Shown here: piece after piece, positions 1 to 12,205 of the stretch
Position numbering within the stretch: the stretch's first letter is position 1
How the letters are laid out: each line of letters begins with the position of its first letter
Source: Thereva unica
Lineage: Eukaryota; Arthropoda; Insecta; Diptera; Therevidae
Length of the DNA: 64,000 nt
Assembly: GCA_949987705.1 (NCBI GenBank)
Contig: OX465283.1
Coordinates: forward strand, 78,687,720 to 78,751,719
Direction of reading: 5' to 3'
Notes under the pieces: generated by a model
Told to the model about the DNA's origin: nothing
What the model saw: only the letters and a program-made list of their open reading frames with translations
Databases searched by the model: none
Made by a program: the position numbers and the translations under genes

Positions 1-161
1 CGAATTATGGCTTAAACCGAAATGTTTCGGCTTAAGCCATAGTTATAAGAATGTACTTGTAAGAATCCGATTTGTAAGAAATACCCGTTTATACGCTAAT
101 TCGAAATTTCGACGTAACTTTGAGTTAAATCGATTTAATTTTTCTGCTATAAACTAGGTAA
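1..161. other. Non-coding lead-in with possible LTR scrap
   Basis: No gene is visible. Sixteen bases near 50-65 (AATGTACTTGTAAGAA) are identical to bases just inside the LTR that begins at 2318, so this may be a scrap of the 5' LTR of the neighbouring BEL/Pao element after an internal deletion. The match is too short to be sure. Confidence 0.3.
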
Positions 162-2210
162 ATGAGGGGAAAAACTTGTATTTTTTGGAATTTTATTTTT
201 TGGACTAAGTTGGTTTTTCCCCGAGGGTCTTCAATTCCTATTGATAATGTGTGCTACTGGTCCGACTCTACCACTGTGCTTGAATGGATTACCCGGGAGG
301 AGCAGTGGGATATTTTTGTACGCAACAGAGTGGCTGAAATAAGACGATTCACTAAGAAAGATCAATGGCGTCATGTACTCGGGGCAAATAATCCTGCTGA
401 CCTTCCATCGAGAGGGTGTAATGCGAAAAAGTTACTAGCTTCGAGATGGTGGTTGGGACCAGAATGGTTAAGGACATCATCGGACGATTTTTCCTCAACC
501 GAAATTTCCTATAATGAAGAAGAAATCGACATGGAAAGAAGAAAATCAATCAAATCATCCTGTTCCATGGTGTGCAGTTCAACCGATGCTGATTGGTACT
601 ACAAGTATTTCTCTAATTACAACCAAATTGTGCGAATGGTAGCGTGGATGATCCGTTTTAAGCACAATGCGTCCGTGAGAAAAGAATCGCGAACATCTGG
701 GGATATAACAACTAAGGAATTTGAGTATGCTGAAAAACGAGTTTTGCGGTTAATTCAAAAAGATTCTTTTAGTGGTATTGATGATATTAAGATAAAGCAT
801 TTGTGCCCATTTGTTGATGAGGATGAATTAATGCGTATTAAGACGAAGGTGTCTCATCGAGAAGATTTTGAAGACTTTTGCTTTCCCATATTGTTACCAC
901 GTCAAAATCACCCTGTAGTAAGTCTAGTATTAAATGTACATAAAAATTCATCCCATGCAGGTTTGCACTGCATGTTAACTATCTTGAGAAATCGTTTTTG
1001 GATTTTGAATAAACGTCGTACTATCCGATTTGTTTTAAATTCATGTGTGGTTTGTAAAAGATATAACGCTAAGAGGATAGCAACAAATTCTCCACCCCTA
1101 CCTATTGATAGAGTAAGAGATGCGAAAGTGTTCGAAGTAATTGGCGTAGACTTAGCTGGCCCGATTTATCTGAAAGAAAGGAATTCAGGAACTTCTAAAA
1201 AGGCATGGATTTGCCTATTTACTTGTGCAGTTTATCGTGCGGTTCACCTCGAAATGGTTTCAGCAATTTCCACTGAATGTTTTGTACAATGTTTACGTAG
1301 ATTTACCGCTAGACGAGGCCGACCAAGCATCATTTATAGCGATAATGGAACGAATTTTATTGGGACTGCCAATGCCCTTTCTCAGGTGAATTGGAATAAA
1401 GTTCAAGAATACAGTAGTGTTAGGGGTATACGCTGGAAATTTAATCCACCGACCGCAGCTTGGTGGGGTGGATGGTGGGAGAGATTAATAGGCTTAACGA
1501 AACAGTTGTTACGACGTGTACTGGGAAGAACTTCACTGACTTGGGAGGAAATGAAAACTATAGTATGTGAATGCGAAACGGTAGTCAATTCTCGTCCGTT
1601 AACATATGTTTCCGAAGAGTGTGCAGATTTAACGCCTTTGACTCCCAATATGTTTTTACAAGAAAACACAGAAGCTGGGACACCAGACTTGAATTGTATA
1701 GAGGTTATGGACTATAATCGGAAATTACGTTATCGTAATGAACTAAGAAAAACTCTCAAGAAAAGATTCCGCTGTGAATACTTAGGTCAGCTTATTCTTC
1801 ATTCTAAAGGAATTTCTCTCAGAACTGTTAAGGTGGGAGAAATAGTTCTTGTGGAAGCTGACAATTCGAAGCGTGGAGAGTGGCCTTTAGCAAGAATAGA
1901 AGAGCTCATACCCGGCCGAGAAGGAGTGATTAGATTAGTAAGATTGAAAACTTCGACGGGAACAATGCTGCGGCCAGTGCAGAAGATTTATCCGCTGGAG
2001 ATTGAATTTTGTAGCTCCGCAGTAGATGACAATGTCCAATATAAACTAGCGAGACGAAAACAGAGTGTATCAAAGGCCATAAGGGGAAAATTTCAAGATG
2101 ATGAAGAATCAGCGGAGGATCAAGGAGACAGTAAGGACGACAAGGAGACAGTAAGAACGACACGAAGTGGTCGCGAGATTAGAACGCCTAAAAGGTTGAA
2201 TTTAGGTTAG
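162..2210 (+). pseudogene. BEL/Pao LTR retrotransposon Pol, C-terminal half (RNase H end, integrase, DUF5641)
   Basis: An open frame of 682 codons codes for the back half of a BEL/Pao polyprotein. The start (about residues 30-110) has the Pao-type RNase H/peptidase A17 region (YWSDSTTVLEWI, then NNPADLPSRG). About residues 255-300 carry the zinc-binding integrase N-terminal domain, with paired His (HKNSSHAGLH) and paired Cys (CVVC). The integrase core follows, with the three catalytic acids in GVDLAGP, YSDNGTNF and WWERLIGLTK. The end is a DUF5641-like domain (VGEIVLVEADN, RLVRLKT). Gag, protease and reverse transcriptase are missing upstream, so the first Met is not a real start; the element is 5'-truncated or internally deleted. 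The preserved frame suggests a fairly recent copy. It acts in the insect genome as an LTR retrotransposon, not as a host gene. Confidence 0.9.
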
Positions 2211-2317
2211 GTTAGCTTGTTTTTTTTCTTTGTTCATGTAATTTTGTGTCATTCGTTACATTTTTGTTATTTGTGAGTCAATTTCATTTGGCAATTTAAT
2301 TAACTCAGGTGGGAGTG

Positions 2318-2573
2318 TGTTAGAAAATGTACTTGTAAGAAAATGCACCTACTGATTAATTATTTACATTTTGTATCGAGTAGCCTCATGTCAAAAATAT
2401 TATGTAGGAAATTTTGGAATTTCCTGATTTTATTTTCAGATTAGCTGCGAATAGGAAGCCCTTTTGTATCCTTAGACGTTACGAGATTTTATGTACCTCT
2501 ATATTCAATTATATAATTAATAAACATTGTTGATCTAGAAACATTCGTGGAAATTATTGAACTTTTCCATACA
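2318..2573 (+). repeat. Probable 3' LTR of the BEL/Pao element
   Basis: About 100 bp after the Pol stop, a purine-rich tract (GGTGGGAGTG, a likely polypurine tract) runs into TGTTAG. The interval ends in TACA, so it fits the TG...CA rule. An AATAAA lies inside (about 2518). No complete 5' LTR is in the window, so the 3' boundary is an inference. Confidence 0.55.
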
Positions 2574-4600
2574 GGTCACAAGTCGTAACCCATCCGAGCT
2601 TTTTGTTTTCTTTGAGAGCGAAACTCATCATGACTCTCTCTTCAAGTTTTTCACTGCTAAGCAGGATGTGTGTGCGCAATAACTTTTTGGTGTGGTAGTA
2701 TAGTAATGAACTGAAATAAAATCTTTGGAAAGGAAAAGAATATTTTTCTACCTGCGATTGTGATAATAAAATGAAATGGGTCTTATATTGTTTTTAACTA
2801 ACTTTTTTTCGTAAACGAACGATTAAGCTGGCGCACTAAAAATATAAAAAAAAAATTAAAATATTAAAATTGCTAATAAGATTTTTTGGGAGTTTAGATG
2901 ATATAAAAAATTAAGAATTGTAATATGATTGGAAAATTTTTAATTTTTAAAGATTAATGTGTATTTAAATTATCAACTTTACGAAAAAAAGTTATATTAC
3001 ATTTCTAGTTCTAAATCCGTCCAAAAATATTACAAAATTGTTAAAATTTTAATTTTCGTTTTGTTATAAAATAACTGTTTATAATAATATATCCCTTATG
3101 GTACCAGGATATAGGTTGGCAACTCAACTTTTCCTAACACAATTATAAAAATACTATCCTAATATAGAAAATTTATCCTGTGACGCGATGACGCGGTCGA
3201 AAGTTCCTTTGCTGCCTGCTCTAATAGTGGAACCAGGTGGTTTATTTATTAAATTTACACGTTATATCAAAAACAAAAATGTTTCCACTTTGTTTGAAAC
3301 TCTTAATTTTTCAATTTTTTTGGGAGTTACTTGGAATATTTGACATTTTTGTTAGTTGCATCGTATTCATGCATTTTAAACACACTTTTCTTTGAACTGG
3401 CCTGATGTTTTGAACACAGCTTGGGAGCCGTGACACCACTTGCTGTCAAAATTTGGGGGACTCGTTCCCGAAGCTCTTACTGGAACAAAAATACATCTAG
3501 TCCAATCTATCGAACTTACTTTACAAAATTTTCCAAGATCAAACGTTCAAAAACAAATATCTCTTAAATGGTAGGTTTTATCGCAAAAATTATTACAATA
3601 ACAATTGTAGATCATGCAATTTTTTCACAAACGATCCTTTTTCTTACGAGTGAGACCTCGTAAAATATTGCATTCCAAAAGTTTTCGAATTTATATTTTG
3701 CATAGTATATACTCCTTCGAATTTATATTTTTCAAGTTTATATTTTGCATAGTATATAACACCACCGTAGGCGCATTTTTAAACGTAGGCACAATCCACG
3801 ATTTGTTGTGATCAAACAAGCACAACTATATTTGCATATACGGCAAGAACAAAGAGGATAAGAGGGAAATATGGAGGGCATACAGTACACCAAGCTATTT
3901 ATTAATCGTTATTAGCAATGTTTCTGTTTTTTCTGGTATAGCACTTTTGCATAGGTTTTGATTTTGACGGAATTTCTTGCGACCGTTCACTAAACCCCTT
4001 CCCAAAAATTTTGATATGAGCTTTACCCAAATCAAAAAGAAGTTGTGAAGGCGAATGTAAGGCCCCGGATTAGTACTGTTTATGTAATTTTTACTATTTA
4101 AAAGGGACTCATTTTTAAGTGCAAGCCATTCTCCTTATTCTAATAAATATTCTTTCAATTGTTACAATGCTCAACCTTTGTTTTGAATATATATTAGTTT
4201 ATAAAAGCCTCATCTGAGAAATTATTTTTTAACACTATTTCTACCACGATTTTGTGTGTACCTATTTTGACCAAACGGTGTCTTTTCAATCTTTGTAACA
4301 AGAAAAAACAGTAATCATAAAAACAGCACTGTAATAAAACTTTTTCCTTATTTAATATCACAGTTTTTACAAATCAATGGTTGCTCTACTAAGCATTTTC
4401 CACACGCATACTTTAAGTGTCTTTTGACACCTCTTGGTAGAAATAGTGCTTAAACAACGGTATCAAATGCCTCTTCTAAATACCAGTACTTTCATTAGAA
4501 TTTTCATTATCGACTTACAAAGAAAGTAAGTCCTTGACAAGAACACCCGCTACGTTTGTTTAACATTGATTATAATTCACAGCATCTAACAAAGTAAAAT
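2574..4600. other. AT-rich stretch without a recognised gene
   Basis: No convincing coding frame or transposon domain was seen on either strand. A short direct repeat (TTTATATTTTGCATAGTATA) occurs at about 3689 and 3737. Several AATAAA-like motifs are present, as expected from base composition. Confidence 0.5.
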
Positions 4601-4639
4601 CTTCATCTTCATTGCAATTAGAAATGTCATTCGGCTGGA

Positions 4640-5780
4640 AAATTTTAAATGACATTATCTGCGATAAGGATTTAAACGTCCGGACCACTGTCCTTATAGG
4701 TCTGGTCTATAATGGACTCCGACCGGCTTATCCTTTTCAAGTTAGTGTTGGAGAAAATAATCCAGGGGTGACATTAAAGGGCAGAATCCTCCACAAATAC
4801 TGATGGCTTATGACACTGACATCATCGGAAGACCATCAAGAACAGTACAAGTAGCTTTCACCCAGATTGAACCGGCGGCACGAAAGCTGGGACTGCAAAT
4901 CAACGAAAGCTAAACAAAGTATATGGTGGCCTCGTCTGCAAGAACACCTAACATTGGTCCCACAATCAAGGTAGAGGAATACGATTTTGAAGTGGTAAAA
5001 GTATTTACCTACCTTGAGTTAATAGTAGCAGCCGACTATAGCATGGTACTAGAAATACTGGCACGGCTTCTAAAAGCCAACAAAACCTACTGCAGTCTGT
5101 CAAGGCTCTTCAAATCCAAGCACTCTAACCTCTTAACCTTGTTCGACAGTAACTTCCTTCGGAAAATTGTTGTGAAGAAGATACAACCCCAATTGTACTA
5201 AATATATAAAGAACCTGCCACAACCATAGATATATCACGCTTACATTAGATAGGACATGTAATGGGAATGCCTGCAGAAGTGCCCCAAACTTCCTGTTCC
5301 TCCAAAGGCCAGAGCGAATAGGGTTACAAGACCTAGGAAGAGATATAAAGGTGAAATAAAAATGAACTTACTCACAATTGGGTTACCAACCAGAACACAG
5401 AGATACAGGACCGAGATCATTGAACGAAAGCTCTGGAGGAGGCCTAAGCTCACAGACGGCTGTAGTGCCAAAGATGATGGAGATAAAGGACGATTCCGAA
5501 TATTTTACAACGACGAGATCTACGAGCGTTATAGCGACATAGTTGTGGAGAAATCAAAGCGCGGTAGGTCCCGGTGGACAGGGTATCTAGCTCTTATGAG
5601 TGAAGATGGACAGGATCGGAAAGTTCTCTACGGTAAGATCTATGAGGGCGACAGCGAGGGAAACCCAACGTTCGCTGGAAGGATGGCTGGATAGAATCGG
5701 GATTGGTGGCGAGAATAGTTGCGAGAGGGCGGGACGGTAAAGCGATTGTAGAGCCGTTAAATAAGAAGAAGTCATTAATG
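4640..5780 (+). pseudogene. RTE-like LINE, decayed reverse transcriptase C-terminal half
   Basis: Broken plus-strand frames match the end of an RTE-clade polymerase. Around 4805 the palm region reads AYDTDIIGRPSRTVQVAF, where family members have A-Y-A-D-D; the catalytic DD is damaged. It continues with KLGLQINES, TKYMVASSA and the thumb-like ANKTYCSLSRLFKSK (5080-5130). After 5360 come the basic C-terminal segments KRGRSRWTGYLA and RKVLYGKIYEGD. Several stops and frameshifts separate the pieces, so it is dead. Confidence 0.75.
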
Positions 5781-6071
5781 GATGGATGCATACATCGCAT
5801 AAACCGTATTCACTTAACGACCTCGTATTAACCACATATGAACGACCATCTACCAGAGAAAGTCATAAGCTTCAACCAATTCAATTTACAGCACCATATC
5901 AAATCAAAAATGTTTTGGTAACGACCTTGCTGCTGATGAGCTTGCTAGACAGGGAAACGAAGTGGAAAGCACACCCCACTTAACCCGGATGGGAATGCCC
6001 TTGCCTCCTACAAACAAGCTGTGAGTAAAATCAGCTTGGCTCGAGCTGGGTTGCGTTGGATCACAGCAACG

Positions 6072-7946
6072 CACAGTGGGACCAAATCCAAAAAAGCTGG
6101 CCAAAAGTCTAAAAAAAAGTTTATAGATTGCGGTTTTTTTTGGGGGGGATGATTCGAGGACACTTCCAATAGTGAGCAATCAGTCACGGAAGGTTAGATT
6201 TTTTTCTACGGACTGAGAAATTGTAGTTGCTACTTTACTCTTTTTGCTTATTTTTAAACGTTAATATTGTGAAAAAAGGTTAACGTTTTCAAAACGCTAT
6301 AAAAAATTAAGTAACCAAGCAATCGTGGTCGTGTAAAGTGGAATTTTCTTTGGAAGGTATGTAGAGTATAAAAAAAATTGCACTATACCTATTAAGCAAG
6401 TATATAATACACAGTAAGCATCTATTACACGTGCTTTTTATGAATTAGGATTGTAAGAATGCGATATATATTGGACAAAAAGTAATATTGCTCCACTCTG
6501 CTCCACTGGAAAACTTGCTGGGCGTTGTTGGTAAAGGTGTATTCCTTCACCTCCAAAAAAAATCCGCTGCCCAAAATTGCCCCTCCGTGTTTTAAGGGGT
6601 CACATACGTCCAGCACTAGCCCATGGAAATGGTACTTCAATATTGCAAAAATGCGGGACAAGGTTTTATTTTTGGGATGTGTAGGGGGGGTCAGTGTGAG
6701 CTTAAATCTGAGTTTTCGGGATTCTAACCCACTCCCCCCCAATTTGGCCGCCATCTTGGAAAAGGTGCGCAAATGGTTTTTCCATTATATATCTCCGTAA
6801 CAGTACATCTTACAGAAAATTTGCAAGGGCACTTTTTGTTTATAATTAAATTATCTACAATATATTAGCAAGATATTTTTGGGTAAATTTAATAATTAAG
6901 AAGTTATAAGCCTTAGAACACCAAAATTAGTCACAATATTTTCTTTTAATGGCTATAACTTTTTTTCCTTAAATTTTAACCAAAAAAAAAAATAATAATA
7001 AGTTTTTTTAGAGGATTTCATAAGGAATAATTTTCATTCATACTTTTTTTTAAATTCATTCACTACGAAAGGTTTTACGTGTTACAGCGCCTCGAAGGTA
7101 TCAAAGTGACAGATTTTCTGAATAATTTTTTTACGATTTTATCTAGTCCTCTCCCTAGAAATTCTCAACAAAAGGTAGCAAGTAATAATAATGAATGAAA
7201 CACTTTACGTTATAACAAATGCCGATGTTTAAATAATGCAATAACATTTTTTCGCAATTTGTTGTGGATTTCAACATTGTTATTTCAGTATGATTTTAGT
7301 CCAATTTTCATATTTATAATAGTGTTAATAGTTATTCTACCAAAATATAAAATATGAATTCTTATTAAGTCTTATCTAGTTTGATTGTAGTTTTAAAGTT
7401 TATAAAATGTACTGTTACGGAGATATAGTGGAAAACCCATTTGTACACCTTTTCCAAGATGGCGGCCAAATAGGGGGGGTTAGAATCCCGAAAACTCAGA
7501 TTTAAGCTCTTAATATTTGGAGGGGTTATGTTAACCATATTGAGTCCGCCATTTTGAAAATCGAAATTTCGACACCGGATTTGTCATCAGCGACCCCGAA
7601 AACCCCTAAGTGAGATGTTTTGGTATCATTTACTAAAGTTTTTGACTATTTGGAGGGGTTATGTTAACCATATTGAGTCCGCCATTTTGAAAATCGAAAT
7701 TTCGACACCGGATTCGTCATCAGCGACCCCGAAAACCCCTAAGTGAGATGTTTTGGTATCATTTAGTAAAGTTTTTGACTATTTGGAGGGGTTATGTTAA
7801 CCATATTGAGTCCGCCATTTTGAAAATCGAAATTTCGACACCGGATTCGTCATCAGCGACCCCGAAAACCCCCGAGTGTAAAATTTGAGATCATTTAATG
7901 CACTTTTTGACTTTTGGCCAGCTTTTTTGGATTTGGTCCCACCGTG
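6072..7946. mobile_element. Transib-like non-autonomous element (1,875 bp, 5-bp TSD)
   Basis: The ends are 38-bp inverted repeats with one mismatch: CACAGTGGGACCAAATCC on the left and CACGGTGGGACCAAATCC on the right (reverse complement). Both are flanked by CAACG (6067-6071 and 7947-7951), a 5-bp target duplication. Terminal CACWRTG plus a 5-bp GC-rich duplication is the known signature of Transib transposons, relatives of RAG1. No transposase frame is present. The interior has a second inverted repeat (about 6700-6830 against 7390-7515) and a 133-bp tandem array (7519-7918). The superfamily assignment is inferred from termini only. Confidence 0.75.
7519..7918. repeat. 133-bp tandem repeat, three copies, inside the Transib-like element
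   Basis: Units begin GGAGGGGTTATGTTAACCAT at 7519, 7652 and 7785, an exact 133-bp period. Units 1 and 2 are almost identical; unit 3 diverges after about 85 bp and runs into the right terminal repeat. Confidence 0.9.
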
Positions 7947-8390
7947 CAACGGTGTGCCGGACTCTTCATGCAATGTGGCCAACTTTGGACGCAAAGCGTT
8001 CAACATCTCTTGTTCAGTTGAACCAAAAAGGAGATAAGCCATTATAGTAAAGGTGCTGACCGGTCACTGTACCTTTGCCCCGCACGCCGAAAGATTAGAA
8101 CTTCCCCACAACGACTTATGAAGAAGTTGTGGTAATGAAGAAGAAGAAACTGTCTCCCATATTCTCTGTACATGTCCCGCCCTCGGAAGAAAAAAAGGAC
8201 CTTCCTTGGCTCACCCTTCCTTGATGGATTAAGCGAGCTGCAAAATATTGGTGCTCCTAACCTCTGTCGCTTTATCAAAAGCTCAAAATGGCCTGAACTT
8301 TGTTCCAACACTACATAGGATGGCATCACAATGTGCCCAATGTCGGGCCTAAATGGGCAGCCATTTCAACCTAACCTAACGACCTGCTGG

Positions 8391-9440
8391 GGGACCTTGA
8401 AGGGCATATTGCAAATTATAAAAAGACAGCCATATTTATATTTGGGACAAGGAATTTGAAACCGTGGTGTTCGGCGTCACTTGAACTGGATGCAAGAGGG
8501 AGACAAATTAGAAACTGGAGATAAATTCGAGGACCATTTCAGTGCCGGGATGGCGAGCGCTGTCTTCAAACAAGAAGACAACTTACTTTGTATGAATCAT
8601 CGTTGCTGGTTGGTCAGCTGATGGGATTCATCAAATAATAAAACTGCTTTCGCAATTTTTGCAATTAGGTTTGATAGTAAGTTAGTTAGTCATCTTTAGC
8701 CCTGGTTTTAAAAATCCGCACCATATAATTGTAGGTCTTTGTCGGTTAAAAATGTATGCTACAATAGTTTCCTTCCATTTCTTGTAAACATTTAATGAAG
8801 TTTAATTTTTATAAAAACTATATATCACAAAAATCAATAGTTTTCGAGCTAATCATGAAAAACTAAATTTTATCCCTTTCAACCCCCCTAAAAAACCACA
8901 CCAGGTGAAATTTACATTACATAGCCTGTCGTACATCATAACAAAGATGCTCACAACAATTCTGCTTTATCAGTTATAAATAAAATCAAACTAAGTACTC
9001 TCACATTTTACAATAATAACAATAAAAAGCCAATATCCCCGAGAATATTCCTAGATAGGTTAAATCAGAAAGGTAGATTTCTTATGCTATCCACCAAAAT
9101 TTAATTTTGTTCATGGGCAGAAAACTATGTTTTTTTCTTCGTACGTGCATAAATGAAAAAAAAAACACTCATAGCAGACGTCTGGGACTAGAAAAAACCT
9201 CCCCCCCTTTCGAATTTCCCTTACCGCACCGGAATGCTCCTATCAACTTCCTCCATAATAATATGCTGGCACATTATTTATGTATATGTGTGTAAGGTAA
9301 GACCCTCTGCCCGGCGCTTGTTGCTGCGCCAACGAAGTCGCGAGAAAAAGTTAAATTGGACAGAATTTTCTCTCTTCAAATTTGATATTCTCTCACAAAA
9401 AGCTTGCCAAAAGCTTACTTCAAAATAATTTGATAACACA
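8391..9440. other. No gene recognised
   Basis: There are no coherent protein frames or transposon termini. A C-rich tract lies at about 9200 and short A/T runs throughout. This is probably old repeat debris. Confidence 0.4.
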
Positions 9441-9449
9441 TTTTGTTCT

Positions 9450-9860
9450 TCGTTGTTCCCTCTGTATATTAAGTACTCTGTGCTATTACCATAGCGACTG
9501 TTACACTGAAATTTATTCCCGTACGACAATATTTCTCCCGCAACCCAAGACTAGCCCACTCGGATTCTTATACCCTACAATACCCTTTTTTCGACGACAC
9601 TAACGTCTAAAAGTTCATTGATAAATAGAACAATTTGGCTGTAGAATATTTCCATTTTCCCGAACACGTGCAACACCTAAGAGTTACAAAGTAAAGTTCA
9701 TCGCCAACACCCCTAGACCTCCCTTCATCTATCATATTCTCTTATACTATATGTATCTTTCAAACCAAGCTTGCCACTAGACATTGCACCATGACTTCAA
9801 CGATATGACATATTGGTAGTACCGGTGATTCTAAGCTTGGTTTTCCACTTAAAAAAATAT
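9450..9860 (+). pseudogene. CR1/L2-like LINE 3' end fragment
   Basis: The translated pieces (CYYHSDCYTEIYSRTT, then degraded SSLINRTIWL) match the C-terminus of the better copy at 60070-60510 ([26 protein letters not shown]). The 3' UTR also matches: both have ACATTGCACCATGACTT followed by GATTCTAAGCTT or CTCCTAAGCTT and an A-rich end. Confidence 0.75.
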
Positions 9861-10420
9861 ACATAAAAGTGTAGTCAAGGTCCACGCATAGTCCGAGAGC
9901 ATAGACCGACTGCTGAAAAACCTATATTATCGGGAAAAAAACAAACCCAAAGTGCCTGTAAGTAACATTAAAGATAGGAGACTTCAGGCGTGGTATGCCT
10001 GAACTAAAGTGCGACCTAAGGTGAGACATTAGGTAATATTAGTATTTGTTTTTTAGTGAAACCCTATGTTATTGACAAGGATAGTATAAAACTAATTAAT
10101 AATTACTAAAACTCATGGTGTGCCGCGCTTTGTCTGTGGCCTAATCTGAGGGGTTATGCTGGAATGCGATTCGGGAGTGAGAAGCAAACGGAAGCCAGTT
10201 GCGATGGGATTTAGTTTTTCGACCGCTGAATGCGATCGTATTGAAGGTATTATCTGATAAATATTCGGAACGAATTTATTTTGGCCAACCAACTTCATTT
10301 ATCAGCCGATTTCCTGCCTATTAGTATACTTCGATTTCTGGTTTCCGAAAACCTCATAGTTGCGAGCATGCACTCCTTAAAGTTACAAATGATATTCGAA
10401 GCTCCTTTGACGAACATCAT
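9861..10420. other. No gene recognised
   Basis: No supported feature. A short minus-strand frame near 10113-10298 has no family resemblance that I recognise. Confidence 0.4.
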
Positions 10421-10424
10421 GTTT

Positions 10425-10730
10425 GTTGTTTATTGTTGCTTGACTTTTTAAAGCTTTTGATAGTATCAATCACTCTCTTCTTCTGGAAAAACGTTTCTCT
10501 AAAGTCTGCTGTTCCCCGACTGCTCCCTCAATTTTTGGATAGCTTTCTATCCAACCCCTCTCAAATATGTAGTTAAACTCGGCGAGTCTAGTTCCACCAT
10601 TGGACTGCTTGCCAATGGCGATCCGCAAGGCTATATTCTTAGGCGACTTTTTTTCAGTGTTTTTATTAATGATCTTCCCTTAACAATAAAACATTCTAAC
10701 AGCCTTACGACACTGGCTTTTTCGTAGGCT
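10425..10730 (+). pseudogene. LINE reverse transcriptase fragment
   Basis: Broken frames give DFLKAFDSINHSLLLEK (RT motif A region), then a degraded strand/turn and something like GDPQGYILRRLF followed by FINDLP (the LINE motif PQGSILGPLLF..FINDLP). The catalytic ADD motif would follow at 10710-10730 but is lost. Confidence 0.7.
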
Positions 10731-10929
10731 GAAAATGCTGCTTTCACTTAAATTAATTGAAATTTATTGTATTTCAAATATACAACGTCAACATCAGGTA
10801 AATTAAAATGTTTTGTTCTGTTCCTTTCAATTTGCTACTTCCTCAATAAAAAAGCTGTTTTTAACCCGAGTCCTTGTTTGCCACCGTTGGGTTTTCCCAC
10901 TATTAAATCCTTTTAGTCCATTCAAAACG

Positions 10930-11378
10930 CGGGGGGGATTGTTCCAAAATAACACCGTTAAGAAAATCGAACCCTTTTTGTTCGCTGTCGTTTGGGTCGC
11001 TGATCACGAAAATCGGGGTCCCGCGGTCCTAAAACATGGGCGTCACCCCTAAAAATGCAAAAAACACCCCTTTTTAGGGGGTTTTCGCGATTATTTAAAT
11101 AATTATGAAAACAAATGTGATGAAATGCACTTTTTTTAATATTTATTTGCGAAGGTGGTTGATTTATACTAAATTAAGGCGAACTTTATGATAAGGGGTG
11201 GTCCTAAAGGATTGAAACTACCCCTAAATCGGCCAAAAATGGCAAAAATTGTAAAAAAAATCTTTTTTCAAGTTTATGCTTCAAATTCGATTGTGGGCGT
11301 ACTGTCAGGCAAAAATAAATTATTTTCAACCCTTAAGGGGTTAAAACTACCCCTACAATAATAAAAATCAACTTAATC
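10930..11378. repeat. Degenerate repeat with CCCCTAAA/TTAAGGGG motifs
   Basis: Repeated phrases (AAACTACCCCTA, CCCTTAAGGGG) recur at about 11205, 11330 and again on the far side at 13000-13160. The twin elements 11379-12136 and 12206-12970 therefore sit inside an older repetitive sequence. Confidence 0.55.
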
Positions 11379-12136
11379 AGGCCTATTCTGAACTCCGCCG
11401 GAATTGATTCCACTGGAATTTTTTTTACATCGGTAGCATAAACTCCGTTCCGCTCCGTCGGAACGGAGAGAAATTTCGAAATTACAATTCCGCTGGAATT
11501 TTGGTATCATGAACTCCAGCGGAATGCTAAAAGTTGGGCATAATCTCTCCGCGAGAAATTGTTGACGGAGGTTCACGGAACGGTGCGGTTTTGTGTTAAA
11601 TTTTGTTTTTTTGTTTGTTTTGGTGTTTTAAAAAGTGCGAATATTGGAGAGACTATTGGCAGCAGCTTCAGGAATGAATGTTACTGTACAAATTTATTTA
11701 ATTTTTTTTATTTTAATTTTTCGAATTCCAATATTTACTTTATTTAAGAAAAGTTTGAATTTATTTTAATTTTTTTATGTTATATATGAAAAAGGCTGTT
11801 ATTTTCAATATTAATTTTATTTAAAAAGAGAATTCAACTTTTATTTACATCATTTTGTTTTTTATGATTTATAGAAAAGATTCCATTATATTAATTCGTA
11901 TATTCGAAGCGTCCCTGCAGAGCCTTGAATTTTCTCCAACACGTACATTTTTCACAACAAAATTTTTAAACAAACAAATTTGTGACATTTAACAGCTGCT
12001 TTTTGGGTTTTCGAAATTATTTCACATCGGGCACCTCATTTCACTAATTCCGGCGGAGTTCATGATACCCTTAAAAATTCCGCTGGAATTTTCTCTCCGC
12101 CGGAATTGCAATTCCAGCGGAGTTCAGAATAGGCCT
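11379..12136. mobile_element. TIR element, copy 1 of a tandem pair (758 bp)
   Basis: It starts AGGCCTATTCTGAACTCCG and ends with the inverted form (GTTCAGAATAGGCCT). The interior is non-coding and almost identical to copy 2 at 12206. No direct target duplication is readable at this copy alone. The GGCC start resembles PIF/Harbinger-type MITEs, but this is only a guess. Confidence 0.8.
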
Positions 12137-12205
12137 GTATATAAAAAAAATTGAAAAATTTTTTTTTTTTTGCTTTTTGTTTGGAATTTGGTTCAATAGG
12201 TATTC

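Larger units (their letters stand above)
5900..8390 (+). pseudogene. RNase H-bearing LINE, C-terminal fragment, split by a DNA transposon
   Basis: The left part (about 5900-6071) encodes the end of an RNase H domain (GNDLAADELARQG). The right part (7947-8330) encodes the usual C-terminal tail of RNase H-bearing LINEs, with TLHAMWPTLDAKRS, then IVKVLTGHCT, and a Cys/His knuckle (SCGNEEEETVSHILCTC). Removing 6072-7951 joins the two parts in one frame. In the right part a stop replaces the first Cys codon of the knuckle, and at least two frameshifts are present. The 3' tail contains CCTAACCTAAC at about 8370. It is a dead LINE used as target by the 6072-7946 element. Confidence 0.8.

Noticed and set aside
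6425..6800. Frames of 115 and 91 codons on opposite strands
   Set aside because: They lie in the internal inverted repeat of the Transib-like element; not conserved in the fragment at 39605.
8360..8380. CCTAACCTAAC as an interstitial insect telomere repeat (TTAGG)n
   Set aside because: Only two units, located where the 3' tail of the decayed LINE is expected; too short to call telomeric.
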